64,000 nucleotides of DNA from Nonomuraea angiospora. GTDB lineage: Bacteria; Actinomycetota; Actinomycetes; Streptosporangiales; Streptosporangiaceae. Location: contig NZ_JADBEK010000001.1 in the NCBI RefSeq assembly GCF_014873145.1, positions 6,200,001 through 6,264,000 of the forward strand, written 5' to 3'. Below, piece by piece: positions 43,348 through 52,120 of the stretch. Under the pieces are notes generated by a model, which did not search any database, was not told the origin of the DNA, and saw nothing but the letters and a program-made list of their open reading frames with translations. The position numbers and the translations under genes are program-made. Positions within the stretch are counted from its first letter, which is position 1. Each line of letters begins with the position of its first letter.

Positions 43348-44703
43348 TTAGGCCCGCATCCGCCCAACCAGACCAGTGTCGTAGACACCAGTAACAAACT
43401 CCGCGTTGTCCAGCAGCTCCGCACAGAACGGCAGGTTGTTCTTGGGCCCCTCGACGACGAACGCGTCCACCGCCTTGCGCCCCTTCTCCAGCGCCTCGGC
43501 GCGGGTCTCGCCGTGGACGCAGAGCTTGGCCAGCAGAGGGTCGTAGAACGGGGTGACCGTGTTGCCCGCCGCGTAACCGGAGTCGACGCGCACGCCCGCT
43601 CCGCCCGGCTCCACCCATGCGGTGATCGTGCCGGGTCCGGGCAGGAAGCGCCGGGGATCCTCCGCGTAGACCCTGAACTCGATCGCGTGCCCGGTGCTCG
43701 CGGGCCGCACCTCGGGGCTCTCGCCGGCCGCGACGCGCAGCTGCAGCTCGACCAGGTCGAGCCCGGTGACCAGCTCCGTGACCGGGTGCTCCACCTGCAG
43801 CCGGGTGTTCATCTCCAGGAACACGAAGTCCTGCCGGTCGGCGTCGACCAGGCACTCGACGGTGCCCGCGCCGAGGTAGCCGACGGCCTCGCCGGCGCGC
43901 ACGGCGGCGGCCAGCATGCGCTCGCGCAGCTCGGGGGTGATGCCCGGGGACGGCGACTCCTCGACGACCTTCTGGTGGCGGCGCTGCACCGAGCAGTCGC
44001 GCTCGCCCAGCGCCACGACCCGGCCGTCGGGCAGGCCGAGGATCTGCACCTCGACGTGGCGGGCCCGCTCGATGTAGCGCTCGAGCAGCACGGCCGGCCC
44101 GTCGAGCGCGTCCCCCGAGAATCTCGCGGCCGCCCTGGCCGCCTGCTCGAACGCCTTGGCCAGGCCCTCGTCGTCGTGGGCCACGCTCATGCCGATGCCA
44201 CCGCCGCCGCCCGCGGCCTTGACCATGACCGGATAGCCGATGGCGTCGGCGGCCTTGAGCGCCAGCGACAGGTCGGTGACCGGCTCGCGGGTGCCCGCGG
44301 CGACCGGCACGCCGGCCTTCTCCATGAGGTTCCTGGCGTTGATCTTGTCGCCCATCTTGTCGATGGCCTCGGGCGAGGGCCCGATCCACACCAGCCCGGC
44401 GTCGATCACGGCCCTGGCGAACGCGACGTTCTCCGCGAGGAACCCGTAACCCGGGTGAATCGCCTTGGCACCGGTCGCGCGGGCCGCCTCCAGCACCTTG
44501 TCGGCGTCGAGGTAGCTCTGCGCGGGATTGGCCGGACCGATCAGCACGGCCTCGTCGGCCTCGCGCACGAACGGCAGGTCGCCGTCGGCCTCCGAGTGGA
44601 CGGCGATGGCACGCAGCCCCAGCCGCTGGACCGTGCGGATGACCCGCCGCGCGATCTCCCCTCGGTTGGCGACCAGAACGGGTCCGAGCGTCTCAATTAA
44701 CAC
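43348..44703 (-). CDS. accC: Biotin carboxylase subunit (acyl-CoA carboxylase)
   Basis: A 451-residue ATP-grasp enzyme that carboxylates biotin. N-terminal VLVANRGEIARRVI, HPGYGFLAEN, the ATP loop KAAGGGGGIGM, active-site RDCSVQRRHQKVVEESPS and FLEMNTRLQVEHPVTE are present. There is no fused BCCP domain; the small TB7.3-like carrier follows. GTG 44703 is chosen since TAGTGT lies seven bases before it (leaderless); GTG 44712 is the alternative. It is a stand-alone subunit; the carboxyltransferase partner is not in the window. Confidence 0.95.
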   Translation of the reverse strand: MLIETLGPVLVANRGEIARRVIRTVQRLGLRAIAVHSEADGDLPFVREADEAVLIGPANPAQSYLDADKVLEAARATGAKAIHPGYGFLAENVAFARAVIDAGLVWIGPSPEAIDKMGDKINARNLMEKAGVPVAAGTREPVTDLSLALKAADAIGYPVMVKAAGGGGGIGMSVAHDDEGLAKAFEQAARAAARFSGDALDGPAVLLERYIERARHVEVQILGLPDGRVVALGERDCSVQRRHQKVVEESPSPGITPELRERMLAAAVRAGEAVGYLGAGTVECLVDADRQDFVFLEMNTRLQVEHPVTELVTGLDLVELQLRVAAGESPEVRPASTGHAIEFRVYAEDPRRFLPGPGTITAWVEPGGAGVRVDSGYAAGNTVTPFYDPLLAKLCVHGETRAEALEKGRKAVDAFVVEGPKNNLPFCAELLDNAEFVTGVYDTGLVGRMRA

Positions 44704-44800
44704 GCCGACCACACTAGAGCCGCGACCGCCGCGGCTCCTTTCCCCCTAAACCACCGATCCGGCGATCATGATCTGTAGGAACCCCACAATTCCGTACGGG

Positions 44801-46093
44801 CTAGACACGCCCGCGGTCGATCACCCGGGTGAGCGCCTCGATCGCATGAGGATCGTACGCGCTGCCCGACGACAGGCGGATGCGCTCCAGCGCGGCCCCG
44901 GCGCGGTCGCGGTCGGTCGAGGGCCCCACCAGGTCGTCGTAGGCGTTGGCGACCTTGATGATGCGGCTCGACAGGGGCGGGTCGTCGGTGATCGGATCGC
45001 ACTGGCGCCGCACCACCTCGGCGACCCGGTCGAGCACGCCGGTCTGCCTGATCACCTCGGCGCCCAGCTCGGCGATGCGCCGCGCCTGGTCGGGCTCGGT
45101 GAGGACGGTGGCGCCGCCGGGGATCGGGTCGCGCAGCGAGAGCTGGCCGATGTCGTGCATCAGCGAGGCGTACTCCAGCTCCAGCAGCTCGGGCTCGGAC
45201 ATGCCCAGCTCCCTGCCGATCGCCACGGCCAGGCGGCTCACCCGGCGCGAATGGCCGGGCTCGACATAGCCGCCGACCTCCGTGACCCGCGACAGCGCGC
45301 GTACGGTCTGCAGGTAGGTGGCGCGGATCCCGGCGTACTTCCTGAAGGCCACCTGCGTGACCAGCAGCGGCGCCGCGAACACCAGCAGCGCCACCAGGTC
45401 CATGCTGTGCGTGGCCAGCGCGAGCAGCACGCCCGACGAGGCCACGGCCGCGCCCAGCGGGAAGGCCATGTTGACCTCGTCGCGCACGGCCACCCGGAAC
45501 GAGGTGCGCAGCCGCTCGGCCCGCAGCAGCGCGGCGATCAGCACGTCGATCAGCAGGGTGATCGCGATGAGCGTGACCATCACCGCGAGCGCCGGCCACC
45601 AGGTGCTGGTCGGCGGCTTGGTCAGCAGGTAGAGCGGGTCGGCCAGCGGCCGGAACGCGAAGGCCAGCAGCGCGCCGGTGAGCAGCCGCCGCGCCATCGC
45701 GTCCAGCCGCGGCGGGCGGCCGACCGCCAGGTGCGGGAGCGCGCCGGCCGCCATGCCGACCGCGATCACGGCGACGACCTGCAGGGCGGAGTGGCGCAGC
45801 GGGTTTTGGCTGAGGTCGAGCAGCAGCGTGTAGCCCAGCGCCGCGGCGGCGCCGATGGGCGCGACCTCCCTGTTGCCCGGCATGGTGAGCCTGGCCAGCT
45901 CGCCGACCGCGATCAGCGCCCCGAACCCGACCGCGATCTCCGTGCGGTCGAGCCCGACGGCCGCGGTGTGGGCGACGCCGGCGATCGCGACCAGCCCCGC
46001 CGCGCAGATGAGCAGCAGCTGGCCGGAGTCGAGCCGGCGGAAGACCGTGTTCAGAGAGCGTTCTGCGCGCCTGGGGCGCTCGGTGGTTATCAT
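44801..46093 (-). CDS. Membrane protein with degenerate HD-GYP-like domain
   Basis: A 430-residue membrane protein. The N-terminal 220 residues hold about six hydrophobic helices; the C-terminal HD domain keeps GHSRRVSRLAVAIGREL and LMHDIGQL. The later HHExxDGxGYP block found in active c-di-GMP phosphodiesterases is replaced by VRRQCDPITDDPP, so this copy looks catalytically degenerate. ATG 46093 overlaps the stop of the upstream canonical HD-GYP gene (ATGA), so the pair is co-translated, and it may act as a regulatory partner. Confidence 0.88.
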   Translation of the reverse strand: MITTERPRRAERSLNTVFRRLDSGQLLLICAAGLVAIAGVAHTAAVGLDRTEIAVGFGALIAVGELARLTMPGNREVAPIGAAAALGYTLLLDLSQNPLRHSALQVVAVIAVGMAAGALPHLAVGRPPRLDAMARRLLTGALLAFAFRPLADPLYLLTKPPTSTWWPALAVMVTLIAITLLIDVLIAALLRAERLRTSFRVAVRDEVNMAFPLGAAVASSGVLLALATHSMDLVALLVFAAPLLVTQVAFRKYAGIRATYLQTVRALSRVTEVGGYVEPGHSRRVSRLAVAIGRELGMSEPELLELEYASLMHDIGQLSLRDPIPGGATVLTEPDQARRIAELGAEVIRQTGVLDRVAEVVRRQCDPITDDPPLSSRIIKVANAYDDLVGPSTDRDRAGAALERIRLSSGSAYDPHAIEALTRVIDRGRV

Positions 46094-47439
46094 TGCCCGG
46101 TCACGACCTCGATGGGCATGGTGGGATCGTCGTGGTCCTTGATCGGGGTCTCGTCGGGCGGCGGCGCCTCGACCTTGCGCGGCGGCTGCCACGGCTCCCG
46201 GTCGAGCACGCGGATGAAGGCCGCGACCATGACGGGGTCGAAGTGGGTGCCCGAGGTCTTGCGCAGCTCGTCGAGCGCCTCCGCGACGGGTCTGGCGCCC
46301 CGGTAGGAGCGGTCGGAGGTCATCGAGTCGAACGCGTCGGCCACCGCGATGACCTTGGCGAACTCGGGGATCTCGTCGCCGGCCAGCCCCATCGGGTAGC
46401 CGGTGCCGTCGTGGCGCTCGTGGTGGTGCATGATCCCGGCGTAGGCCTCGTCGAGGAAGCCGATGCCGCGCACGATCTCCAGGCCCCGCATGGGGTGGAG
46501 CTGGATCGCGGCGAACTCCTCCTCGGTGAGCGGCCCGTCCTTCTGCAGCACCTTGGTGGGCACCCCGAGCTTGCCCACGTCGTGCAGCATGCCCGCGTAG
46601 CGGATGGCCCGTACGCGCTCGGGGCCCATGCCGATCTCCTGGGCGATCATGGAGGAGGCGAGCGAGACCCGCGTGCAGTGGCCCCGCGTGTAGTAGTCCT
46701 TGGTCTCGACGGCCTGGCAGAGCGCGGCGATCGTGGCGTCGTACGAGCGCTGCTGCGCGTGATATTGGCCGAACGCCCACCGCGCCACGAACAGCGGCAG
46801 CAGCACCAGCACCGCCGAGATCGACTGCACGGTCGCCCAGAGCCCGGCCACCAGCAGCCCGAAGGTGCCGTATCCGAGATAGGACAGCAGGAACTGGGCC
46901 ATGCCGCGCAGCGGCACCTCCGTGGCCCGCACCCGCGTGGCCAGCCCGATCATGGTCAGCGTGAGCGCGATGTTGAGCGGCACGAAGACCGCCATGGCGG
47001 CGGCGTAGGGGCCGATGAGATCGTCGAAGGCGTTGACCTGGGGCACGCCGACCTGGCCGTGGAGCGACTCGTAGACCCGCCCGGCCACGTAGCCGCAGAT
47101 GGCGAACTGCGCGCCGTTGAACAGCCGTTTGATCAGCGGCAGCCCGGGCCGCACGCTCACCATCGCGGTCAGCCCCACCACGGCCGCGCCCTCGGGCCCG
47201 ATCAGCACCACCGCCGCCAGCGAGGCGGAGAAGCTGACCGACACCGCGAACTGCTCCACGTTGAGCAGCGTCGGCATCGACTCGCACACCAGGAACAGCA
47301 GCGCGAGCACCAGCAGGACGTCGAGGTCCTCCGGGGCCACGGGAGCCCCGGAGACCATGACGCTGCGCACCATGAGAGCGACCGCCGCGCCGATCACGGC
47401 GACCAGATAGACCCTTGCGGGCCACGGCAGATCACGCAT
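46090..47439 (-). CDS. Membrane HD-GYP phosphodiesterase
   Basis: A 449-residue membrane protein with about six to seven helices in the first 225 residues, then a full HD-GYP domain: KDYYTRGHCTRVSLASSMIAQE, MLHDVGKLGVPTKVL and HHERHDGTGYPMGLAGDEIP, all metal and GYP residues intact. It should hydrolyse c-di-GMP or a related nucleotide. It is translationally coupled to the degenerate paralogue downstream. The N-terminal helices probably receive a membrane signal. Confidence 0.93.
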   Translation of the reverse strand: MRDLPWPARVYLVAVIGAAVALMVRSVMVSGAPVAPEDLDVLLVLALLFLVCESMPTLLNVEQFAVSVSFSASLAAVVLIGPEGAAVVGLTAMVSVRPGLPLIKRLFNGAQFAICGYVAGRVYESLHGQVGVPQVNAFDDLIGPYAAAMAVFVPLNIALTLTMIGLATRVRATEVPLRGMAQFLLSYLGYGTFGLLVAGLWATVQSISAVLVLLPLFVARWAFGQYHAQQRSYDATIAALCQAVETKDYYTRGHCTRVSLASSMIAQEIGMGPERVRAIRYAGMLHDVGKLGVPTKVLQKDGPLTEEEFAAIQLHPMRGLEIVRGIGFLDEAYAGIMHHHERHDGTGYPMGLAGDEIPEFAKVIAVADAFDSMTSDRSYRGARPVAEALDELRKTSGTHFDPVMVAAFIRVLDREPWQPPRKVEAPPPDETPIKDHDDPTMPIEVVTGQ

Positions 47440-47457
47440 TGCGGCCCCCTACGGACA

Positions 47458-47565
47458 TCAGGTCCAGGACACCCCTGGGGGAAGCGCTCCCCCAGCGATC
47501 AGCATGACCACAGGAGTGAGCATGACGACGGCCGTGAGCAGCCGGGCGACCATAGCCTTGAACAT
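47458..47565 (-). CDS. Small single-helix membrane peptide (candidate)
   Basis: A 35-residue ORF starting MFKAMVARLL with a hydrophobic helix (residues 7-28) and tail ALPPGVSWT. GGAGG lies seven bases before this ATG, a good RBS; an ATG two codons earlier is too close to it. It ends 18 bases before the HD-GYP gene start on the same strand. No family is recognised; it is retained because of the RBS, helix and operon-like position. Confidence 0.45.
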   Translation of the reverse strand: MFKAMVARLLTAVVMLTPVVMLIAGGALPPGVSWT

Positions 47566-47664
47566 CCACATGCCTCCACGTCGAGTTCTGGGGTTCAACG
47601 CTACAGAAGACGACGTCCCCGCAAGGGCGGAGTCGGAAATCGCAAGCAAAGCGTAATCAAGCCA

Positions 47665-48606
47665 CTACTTCACGCGACGATTTCGGGCCCATTCGACGGT
47701 TTTCTTCACACCTGTCGGCAGGTCCGTACGCGGCTGCCAGCCGAGCCCTTCGTGGGCCGGCACCGGATCGACCGCCATCGCGGGCAGATCGCCCACGCGC
47801 GGCGGCGCGAACCCGGGCTTGTCCTGAGCGCCCGCCGCGTCCGCGATGAGGGAGTGGAGGCGGCGGTCGGTGGTCTGGATGCCGGTGCCGAGGTTGAACC
47901 TGCGGCCGTCGCCACGCTGCCCGAGCGCCTGGACGAAGCCGTCGACCACGTCCTCGACGTAGACGTAGTCGCGGGTCTGGGTGCCGTCGCCGTAGACGAC
48001 CGTGGGCGTGCCGCTGAGCAGCGCGTCGGTGAAGATCGACACCACGCCCGCCTCGCCCTCGGGCGACTGGCGCGGGCCGTAGACGTTGGAGAGCACGAGG
48101 GTGGTGTATTCGATGCCGTGGAGGGCGCGGAACGCGGCGAGGTACGTCTCGCCGCTCAGCTTCGACGCGGCGTACGGCGAGCGCGGGTCGGTGGGCGCGT
48201 CGCCGGGCACGGGGATCGTGCCGGGCCTGCCGTAGACGGCCACCGACGAGGCGAACAGCACCTTGCGGGCCCGCCCTTCGTGGGCCGCGGCGAGCACGGA
48301 CGCGGTGCCCTCGACGTTGATCCGGGCGTCCCGCCTGGGCTCGGCCACGCTCTTGCGCACGCTGATCTGCGCGGCCAGATGGCAGACGACCTCCGGCTGC
48401 AGCTCCCCGACCAGGCCGGTCAGCGCGGGGTCGAGCACGTCGAGCACGTGCAGCCGGAAGTGGCCGCTGGAGGCGGCTCCGGCCAGGTTTTCCCTGGACC
48501 CTGAAGACAGGTCGTCGACCACGTCGACCTCGTGCCCCTCGGAGAGCAGGCGATCGACGAGATTGGACCCGATGAACCCGGCACCCCCGGTGACCAACAC
48601 GCGCAT
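47665..48606 (-). CDS. NAD-dependent sugar epimerase/dehydratase (extended SDR)
   Basis: A 313-residue extended short-chain dehydrogenase, UDP-glucose 4-epimerase-like. Nucleotide loop GGAGFIGSN at 7-15, HLAAQISVRKSV, catalytic SSVAVYG and YAASK (Tyr/Lys), and RDYVYVEDVVDGF. It acts on a nucleotide sugar for cell envelope or glycan synthesis. It starts 9 bases from the rsrA stop on the same strand and may be co-transcribed with sigR-rsrA. Confidence 0.92.
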   Translation of the reverse strand: MRVLVTGGAGFIGSNLVDRLLSEGHEVDVVDDLSSGSRENLAGAASSGHFRLHVLDVLDPALTGLVGELQPEVVCHLAAQISVRKSVAEPRRDARINVEGTASVLAAAHEGRARKVLFASSVAVYGRPGTIPVPGDAPTDPRSPYAASKLSGETYLAAFRALHGIEYTTLVLSNVYGPRQSPEGEAGVVSIFTDALLSGTPTVVYGDGTQTRDYVYVEDVVDGFVQALGQRGDGRRFNLGTGIQTTDRRLHSLIADAAGAQDKPGFAPPRVGDLPAMAVDPVPAHEGLGWQPRTDLPTGVKKTVEWARNRRVK

Positions 48607-48615
48607 GGGGGAATC

Positions 48616-48882
48616 CTAGTCGGCCAGCTCCGCTCTGACCTGTGCGATGCGGGCGAGGACTTTGGAGCGCAGATCGCCGGGGACCGGGTCGCAGCCGCAG
48701 TGCTTGTGCACGAGCGCCTTGATCGCCTTGTCCAGGTCGTATTCCTGGAGGCACGGGCTGCATTCGTCGAGATGCACGCGGATCTCGACGACGTCGTTCT
48801 CGGTCAGCTCGCCGTCGAGATAGGCGTAAACCTTGTCGAGCACCTCACGACAGTCGGTGTCATGCGGGTTGCCACAGCTCAT
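48616..48882 (-). CDS. rsrA: Mycothiol-system anti-sigma factor RsrA
   Basis: An 88-residue zinc anti-sigma factor. Cys11, His37, Cys41 and Cys44 ([19 protein letters not shown]) form the ZAS metal and redox site at the same positions as Streptomyces RsrA; Cys62 and Cys64 (HCGCDP) are additional. It holds SigR until disulfide stress ejects zinc. The start overlaps the sigR stop (ATGA). Confidence 0.97.
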   Translation of the reverse strand: MSCGNPHDTDCREVLDKVYAYLDGELTENDVVEIRVHLDECSPCLQEYDLDKAIKALVHKHCGCDPVPGDLRSKVLARIAQVRAELAD

Positions 48883-49595
48883 TTCGATCCCTCCGCCGGG
48901 ACCAGACCCCGCTCACGAGCATAGTCCTCAAGGAGGCCCCGGAGCTGCCTGCGTCCTCTGTGCAGCCTCGACATCACGGTGCCGATCGGAGTGCCCATGA
49001 TGTCGGCGATCTCTTTATAGGGGAAGCCCTCGACGTCGGCCAGATAGACCGCGATCCTGAACTCCTCCGGAAGGGCCGCCAGCGCCTGCTTGATGTCGCC
49101 GTCGGGCAGGTGCTCGAGCGCCTCGACCTCGGCCGACTTCAGCCCGCTGGAGGTGTGCGACTCCGCCCGCGCGAGCTGCCAGTCCTCGATCTCCTCCGTG
49201 CCGGACTGCTTCGGCTCACGCTGCTTCTTGCGGTAGCTGTTGATGAACGTGTTGGTCAGGATCCGGTAGAGCCACGCCTTGAGGTTGGTGCCCTCCTGGA
49301 ACTGGTGGAACGACGCGAACGCCTTGGCGAAGGTCTCCTGAAGCAGATCCTCCGCGTCCGCGGGATTCCGGGTCATCCGGAGCGCGGCGGAGTAGAGCTG
49401 CTCGAGATACGGCATGACATCCCGCTCGAATCGCTCGCTTCGCTGCTCCAGCGTCTCCGCGCCTGTCGCGGGCACCGGACCCACCCCCCTAAGATCACCG
49501 GTGGCCGGCTGTTGCGGAACACCGTACTCAGGGGAGGATACCCGCTGGCCGGTGCCTTGCCGGTCAGTGGGGAGGGGTCTCGCCATAGTGAGCAT
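48879..49595 (-). CDS. sigR: ECF sigma factor SigR/SigH (thiol stress)
   Basis: A 238-residue ECF sigma factor. Region 2: [32 protein letters not shown] and [25 protein letters not shown]. Region 4: [49 protein letters not shown] 37-residue N-terminal extension precedes [13 protein letters not shown], where a GTG at 49484 would give a shorter form like classical SigR, so two isoforms as in S. coelicolor are possible. The SigR-type promoter at 49605-49631 starts transcription almost at ATG 49595. Confidence 0.97.
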   Translation of the reverse strand: MLTMARPLPTDRQGTGQRVSSPEYGVPQQPATGDLRGVGPVPATGAETLEQRSERFERDVMPYLEQLYSAALRMTRNPADAEDLLQETFAKAFASFHQFQEGTNLKAWLYRILTNTFINSYRKKQREPKQSGTEEIEDWQLARAESHTSSGLKSAEVEALEHLPDGDIKQALAALPEEFRIAVYLADVEGFPYKEIADIMGTPIGTVMSRLHRGRRQLRGLLEDYARERGLVPAEGSK

Positions 49596-49604
49596 GCTCG
49601 TCGC

Positions 49605-49631
49605 AACACGCCCGCGCCCTTGTCTGTTCCC
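49605..49631 (-). promoter_or_regulatory. SigR-type autoregulatory promoter
   Basis: Read on the minus strand: GGGAAC (49631-49626), 18-base spacer, GTT (49607-49605), the SigR/SigH consensus GGAAY-N18-GTT. It lies 10 bases from the long sigR start. Confidence 0.8.
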
Positions 49632-49718
49632 GCAAGATAGAAGGTACGAAGCACCCGGTGCGGGGAACGTCCATACGTACCGGCTGGTAGCCCTTTACCC
49701 GGAACTCAGGAGTCGCGT

Positions 49719-50459
49719 GTGCTGCCCATTCCGGCCGAGGAACTGAACGGCTCAGGGACGCTTGGGCCGTACTGGACCTTCTACCGCGCCGTCGCCGCCG
49801 AACAACTCAACCGCTGGCTCCCCGACCAACCCTCCGTCGTCCTCGATCTCTCCGGCGGCCGCGGGCGCTGGTCCGGCCAGGTGGCCAGGGCAGGGCACAA
49901 GGTGATCGAGGTGCTCGACTTCCGCCGCACCGGCGACGCGCGCTCCGGCCTGCGGGACGCCGACCGGGTCCGGCACGTACGCGCCGACGACCTGGCGTTC
50001 CTGCCGGACGCGAGCGTGGACGCCGTGCTCGCCGAGGAGCGCGTGATGTCGATCGAGCTGATGGCCGAGTCGGCGATGAGCGACGTGGCCAGGGTCCTGC
50101 GGCCGGGCGGGCGGGCGCTGGTGTGCGTCGACTCGCTGGTGCTGGGCATGGCGATCCTGGCCGAGCAGGAGCAGTGGCAGCACCTGCGGCAGACCGGCGA
50201 GGTCATGCTCGTGCCGTGGCCGGACGGCAGCATCACGCGGTGCTTCAGCAGCGGGCAGCTGCGCGAGCTGCTGATGGGCGCCGGGCTCGAGGTGGAGTGG
50301 ATGCGGCCGCGCACGGTGCTGTCGCCGTCCACGGTCGACCACGTGCTCGGGGCCGACGCACGCGCGCTCAACTACCTGGTGCGTACGGAGCTGGAGGCCC
50401 ATCCGGACGACGACGACACGGTCGGCATCCACCTGGTCGCCAGCTGCCGCAAAAGCTGA
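49719..50459 (+). CDS. Class I SAM-dependent methyltransferase
   Basis: A 246-residue methyltransferase. VVLDLSGGRGRWSGQVARAG is the SAM-binding motif I, then VIEVLDFRR with acidic motif II, ADDLAFLPDASVDAVLAEE, and VARVLRPGGRALVCVDSL. GTG start preceded by CAGGAG. It is divergent from sigR with a 123-base gap. The substrate is unknown. Confidence 0.9.
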   Translation: MLPIPAEELNGSGTLGPYWTFYRAVAAEQLNRWLPDQPSVVLDLSGGRGRWSGQVARAGHKVIEVLDFRRTGDARSGLRDADRVRHVRADDLAFLPDASVDAVLAEERVMSIELMAESAMSDVARVLRPGGRALVCVDSLVLGMAILAEQEQWQHLRQTGEVMLVPWPDGSITRCFSSGQLRELLMGAGLEVEWMRPRTVLSPSTVDHVLGADARALNYLVRTELEAHPDDDDTVGIHLVASCRKS

Positions 50460-50546
50460 CTCCGCCCGGCTGTGGAGAGGTGTGCCGCCGTTCTTCGTGT
50501 CCGGCGGCATCCCCGCTCGTTCTTGCTGGGCGGGATCCCCGCTCGC

Positions 50547-50879
50547 TCAGCGGCGTCGCTCCCGCTTGCCCTGGCACTGCACGCACCGCGCGGCCTCCGG
50601 ACGGGCTTCCAGCCGCCCTTCCGGCACCGGCTTGGCGCAGTCGACGCACCGGCCGTACACGCCTTGTTCCAGGCGCTTGATGGCCTCGACCACGGCGCGC
50701 CGCTGTGACGCGGCCACGGTCAGCATGGCCTGGGCCCGATCGGCGTCGGTCAGGTCGGAGCCTGCGTCGGCCGCCGAGTGCTCGCGCACGGCGACGGGGT
50801 CGCCCTGGAGGACCCCGATCGATCGGTCCAGTTCCGCGAGCATGTCTTCCAGCCGCTCACGAGCGGTCGTGACGTCCAC
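50547..50879 (-). CDS. TraR/DksA-type zinc finger protein
   Basis: A 110-residue protein with a long N-terminal helical hairpin (about 5-72) and a C-terminal zinc finger: Cys78, Cys81, Cys99, Cys102 (GRCVDCAKPVPEGRLEARPEAARCVQC). The DksA fold binds the RNA polymerase secondary channel; this short actinobacterial form lacks a clear acidic tip, so its activity is uncertain. Confidence 0.92.
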   Translation of the reverse strand: MDVTTARERLEDMLAELDRSIGVLQGDPVAVREHSAADAGSDLTDADRAQAMLTVAASQRRAVVEAIKRLEQGVYGRCVDCAKPVPEGRLEARPEAARCVQCQGKRERRR

Positions 50880-51033
50880 GAATCCGCACCTCCGGGTGAA
50901 TCACGGCAACCCGCGGCTGGGACTCCCCGGTTGTCCCGCCCGGTGCAATTAGGGGCATTTATGGCGGTGACACCGAGTAAACGGATGCATCGCTTTCCTC
51001 ACCGGATGCCCACTTACCGTGCTTCTTACACCT

Positions 51034-51780
51034 TTAGAAAAGTGCGGTTTCTTCCTCTTCCGGTAGAGGTTTGATGAGGTCCGGGCCATTGTTTCGGACG
51101 TTGTTGACGTCCGTGGAGACCGGATACGCCGTGAGCCGCCCCTGCTCGGCCGGCACCAGCAGCCGCGAGGCCTGCTCGACGTCGGTGACCTTGGGGTCCA
51201 GCCACTCGGCCCAGCGCTCGCGCTCGATCATCATGGGCATCCTGTCGTGGATGCGGCCGAGCTCGTCCTCGGCGTCCGTGGTGATGACGGTGCAGGTCAC
51301 CAGCCATTTGAGGGGATCGTCGTCGGTCCGGGACCGGTCTTTCCAGAACTCGTACAAGCCCGCCATCGCCAGCACCCCGCCGTCCTCGGGATGGATGAAG
51401 TACGGCTGTTTCTTTTTCTTCTCGCCTTCGACCGGCATCCACTCGAAATAGCCGTCGGCCGGGAGCAGGCATCTGCGCTTGGCGAACGCCTGGCGGAACG
51501 ACGGCTTCTCGGCCACCGTCTCGATCCTGGCGTTGATCAGCCGGGACCCGATCGACGGGTCCTTCGCCCAGGCGGGCACCAGGCCCCACTTCACGATCCT
51601 GAGCTGCCGCACCGCCCGCTGGGCCTCCTTGGGCACCCGGCTCAGCACGGCGTAGACGTTCTTGGTCGGCGCGACGTTGTAGTCGGCCCCGAGCTCTTCC
51701 TCGGGGTCGCCGTCCTGCTCGACCTCGAACTCCTCCAGCAACTCGTGCTTCTTGCGCGCCGACGCGTATCTACCGCACAT
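51034..51780 (-). CDS. SRAP/HMCES-family abasic-site-processing protein
   Basis: A 248-residue SOS response-associated peptidase homologue. After Met removal Cys2 (MCGRYASARK) forms the thiazolidine crosslink with abasic DNA. Further motifs are YNVAPTKNVYAV, KWGLVPAWAKD, NARIETVAEKPSFRQAF, PADGYFEW and the RIHDRMPMMI block containing the catalytic His. All key residues are present. The start at 51780 is fixed by Cys2; a CAGTGT sits six bases upstream. Confidence 0.95.
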   Translation of the reverse strand: MCGRYASARKKHELLEEFEVEQDGDPEEELGADYNVAPTKNVYAVLSRVPKEAQRAVRQLRIVKWGLVPAWAKDPSIGSRLINARIETVAEKPSFRQAFAKRRCLLPADGYFEWMPVEGEKKKKQPYFIHPEDGGVLAMAGLYEFWKDRSRTDDDPLKWLVTCTVITTDAEDELGRIHDRMPMMIERERWAEWLDPKVTDVEQASRLLVPAEQGRLTAYPVSTDVNNVRNNGPDLIKPLPEEEETALF

Positions 51781-51860
51781 AACCCCACACTGCCACGTAC
51801 GGTACGACTTTCGCTCGCCTGTCCGCCTCGGGTCGCCCATCCCCTGTCCGCGTCGGGTCG

Positions 51861-51935
51861 TCCGTCACCCAGCCGCCTCGGAGCATCCGTCACCCAGCCG
51901 CCTCGGATCATCCGTCACCCAGCCGCCTCGGATCA
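51861..51935. repeat. 25-base tandem repeat, three copies
   Basis: Units start TCCGTCACCCAGCCGCCTCG at 51861, 51886 and 51911; units two and three are identical, and unit one differs by one base. Degenerate half-copies flank it on both sides. It is non-coding, between SRAP and aroA. Confidence 0.9.
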
Positions 51936-52120
51936 TCCATCGTCCGGCCGCCGACCCCCTGCGACCGCTTACCGCCGGCGTGCCCGGCGCCTCTTTCCGA
52001 ATACAGGAGGACCGCCTCCGCCGGCACACCGGACCGGCGGTTGTCCACAGGCGCGACGGCGCGCTCGCCGCCGTCCACAGGCTGTGACCCTCGCCCTACC
52101 ACTCCCAGTACTCTTTGACC

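Noticed and set aside
46094..47425. Apparent N-terminal extension joining the degenerate HD gene into an 874-residue protein
   Set aside because: The extension is the shadow of the upstream HD-GYP gene in another frame; the real start is ATG 46093 with an ATGA overlap.
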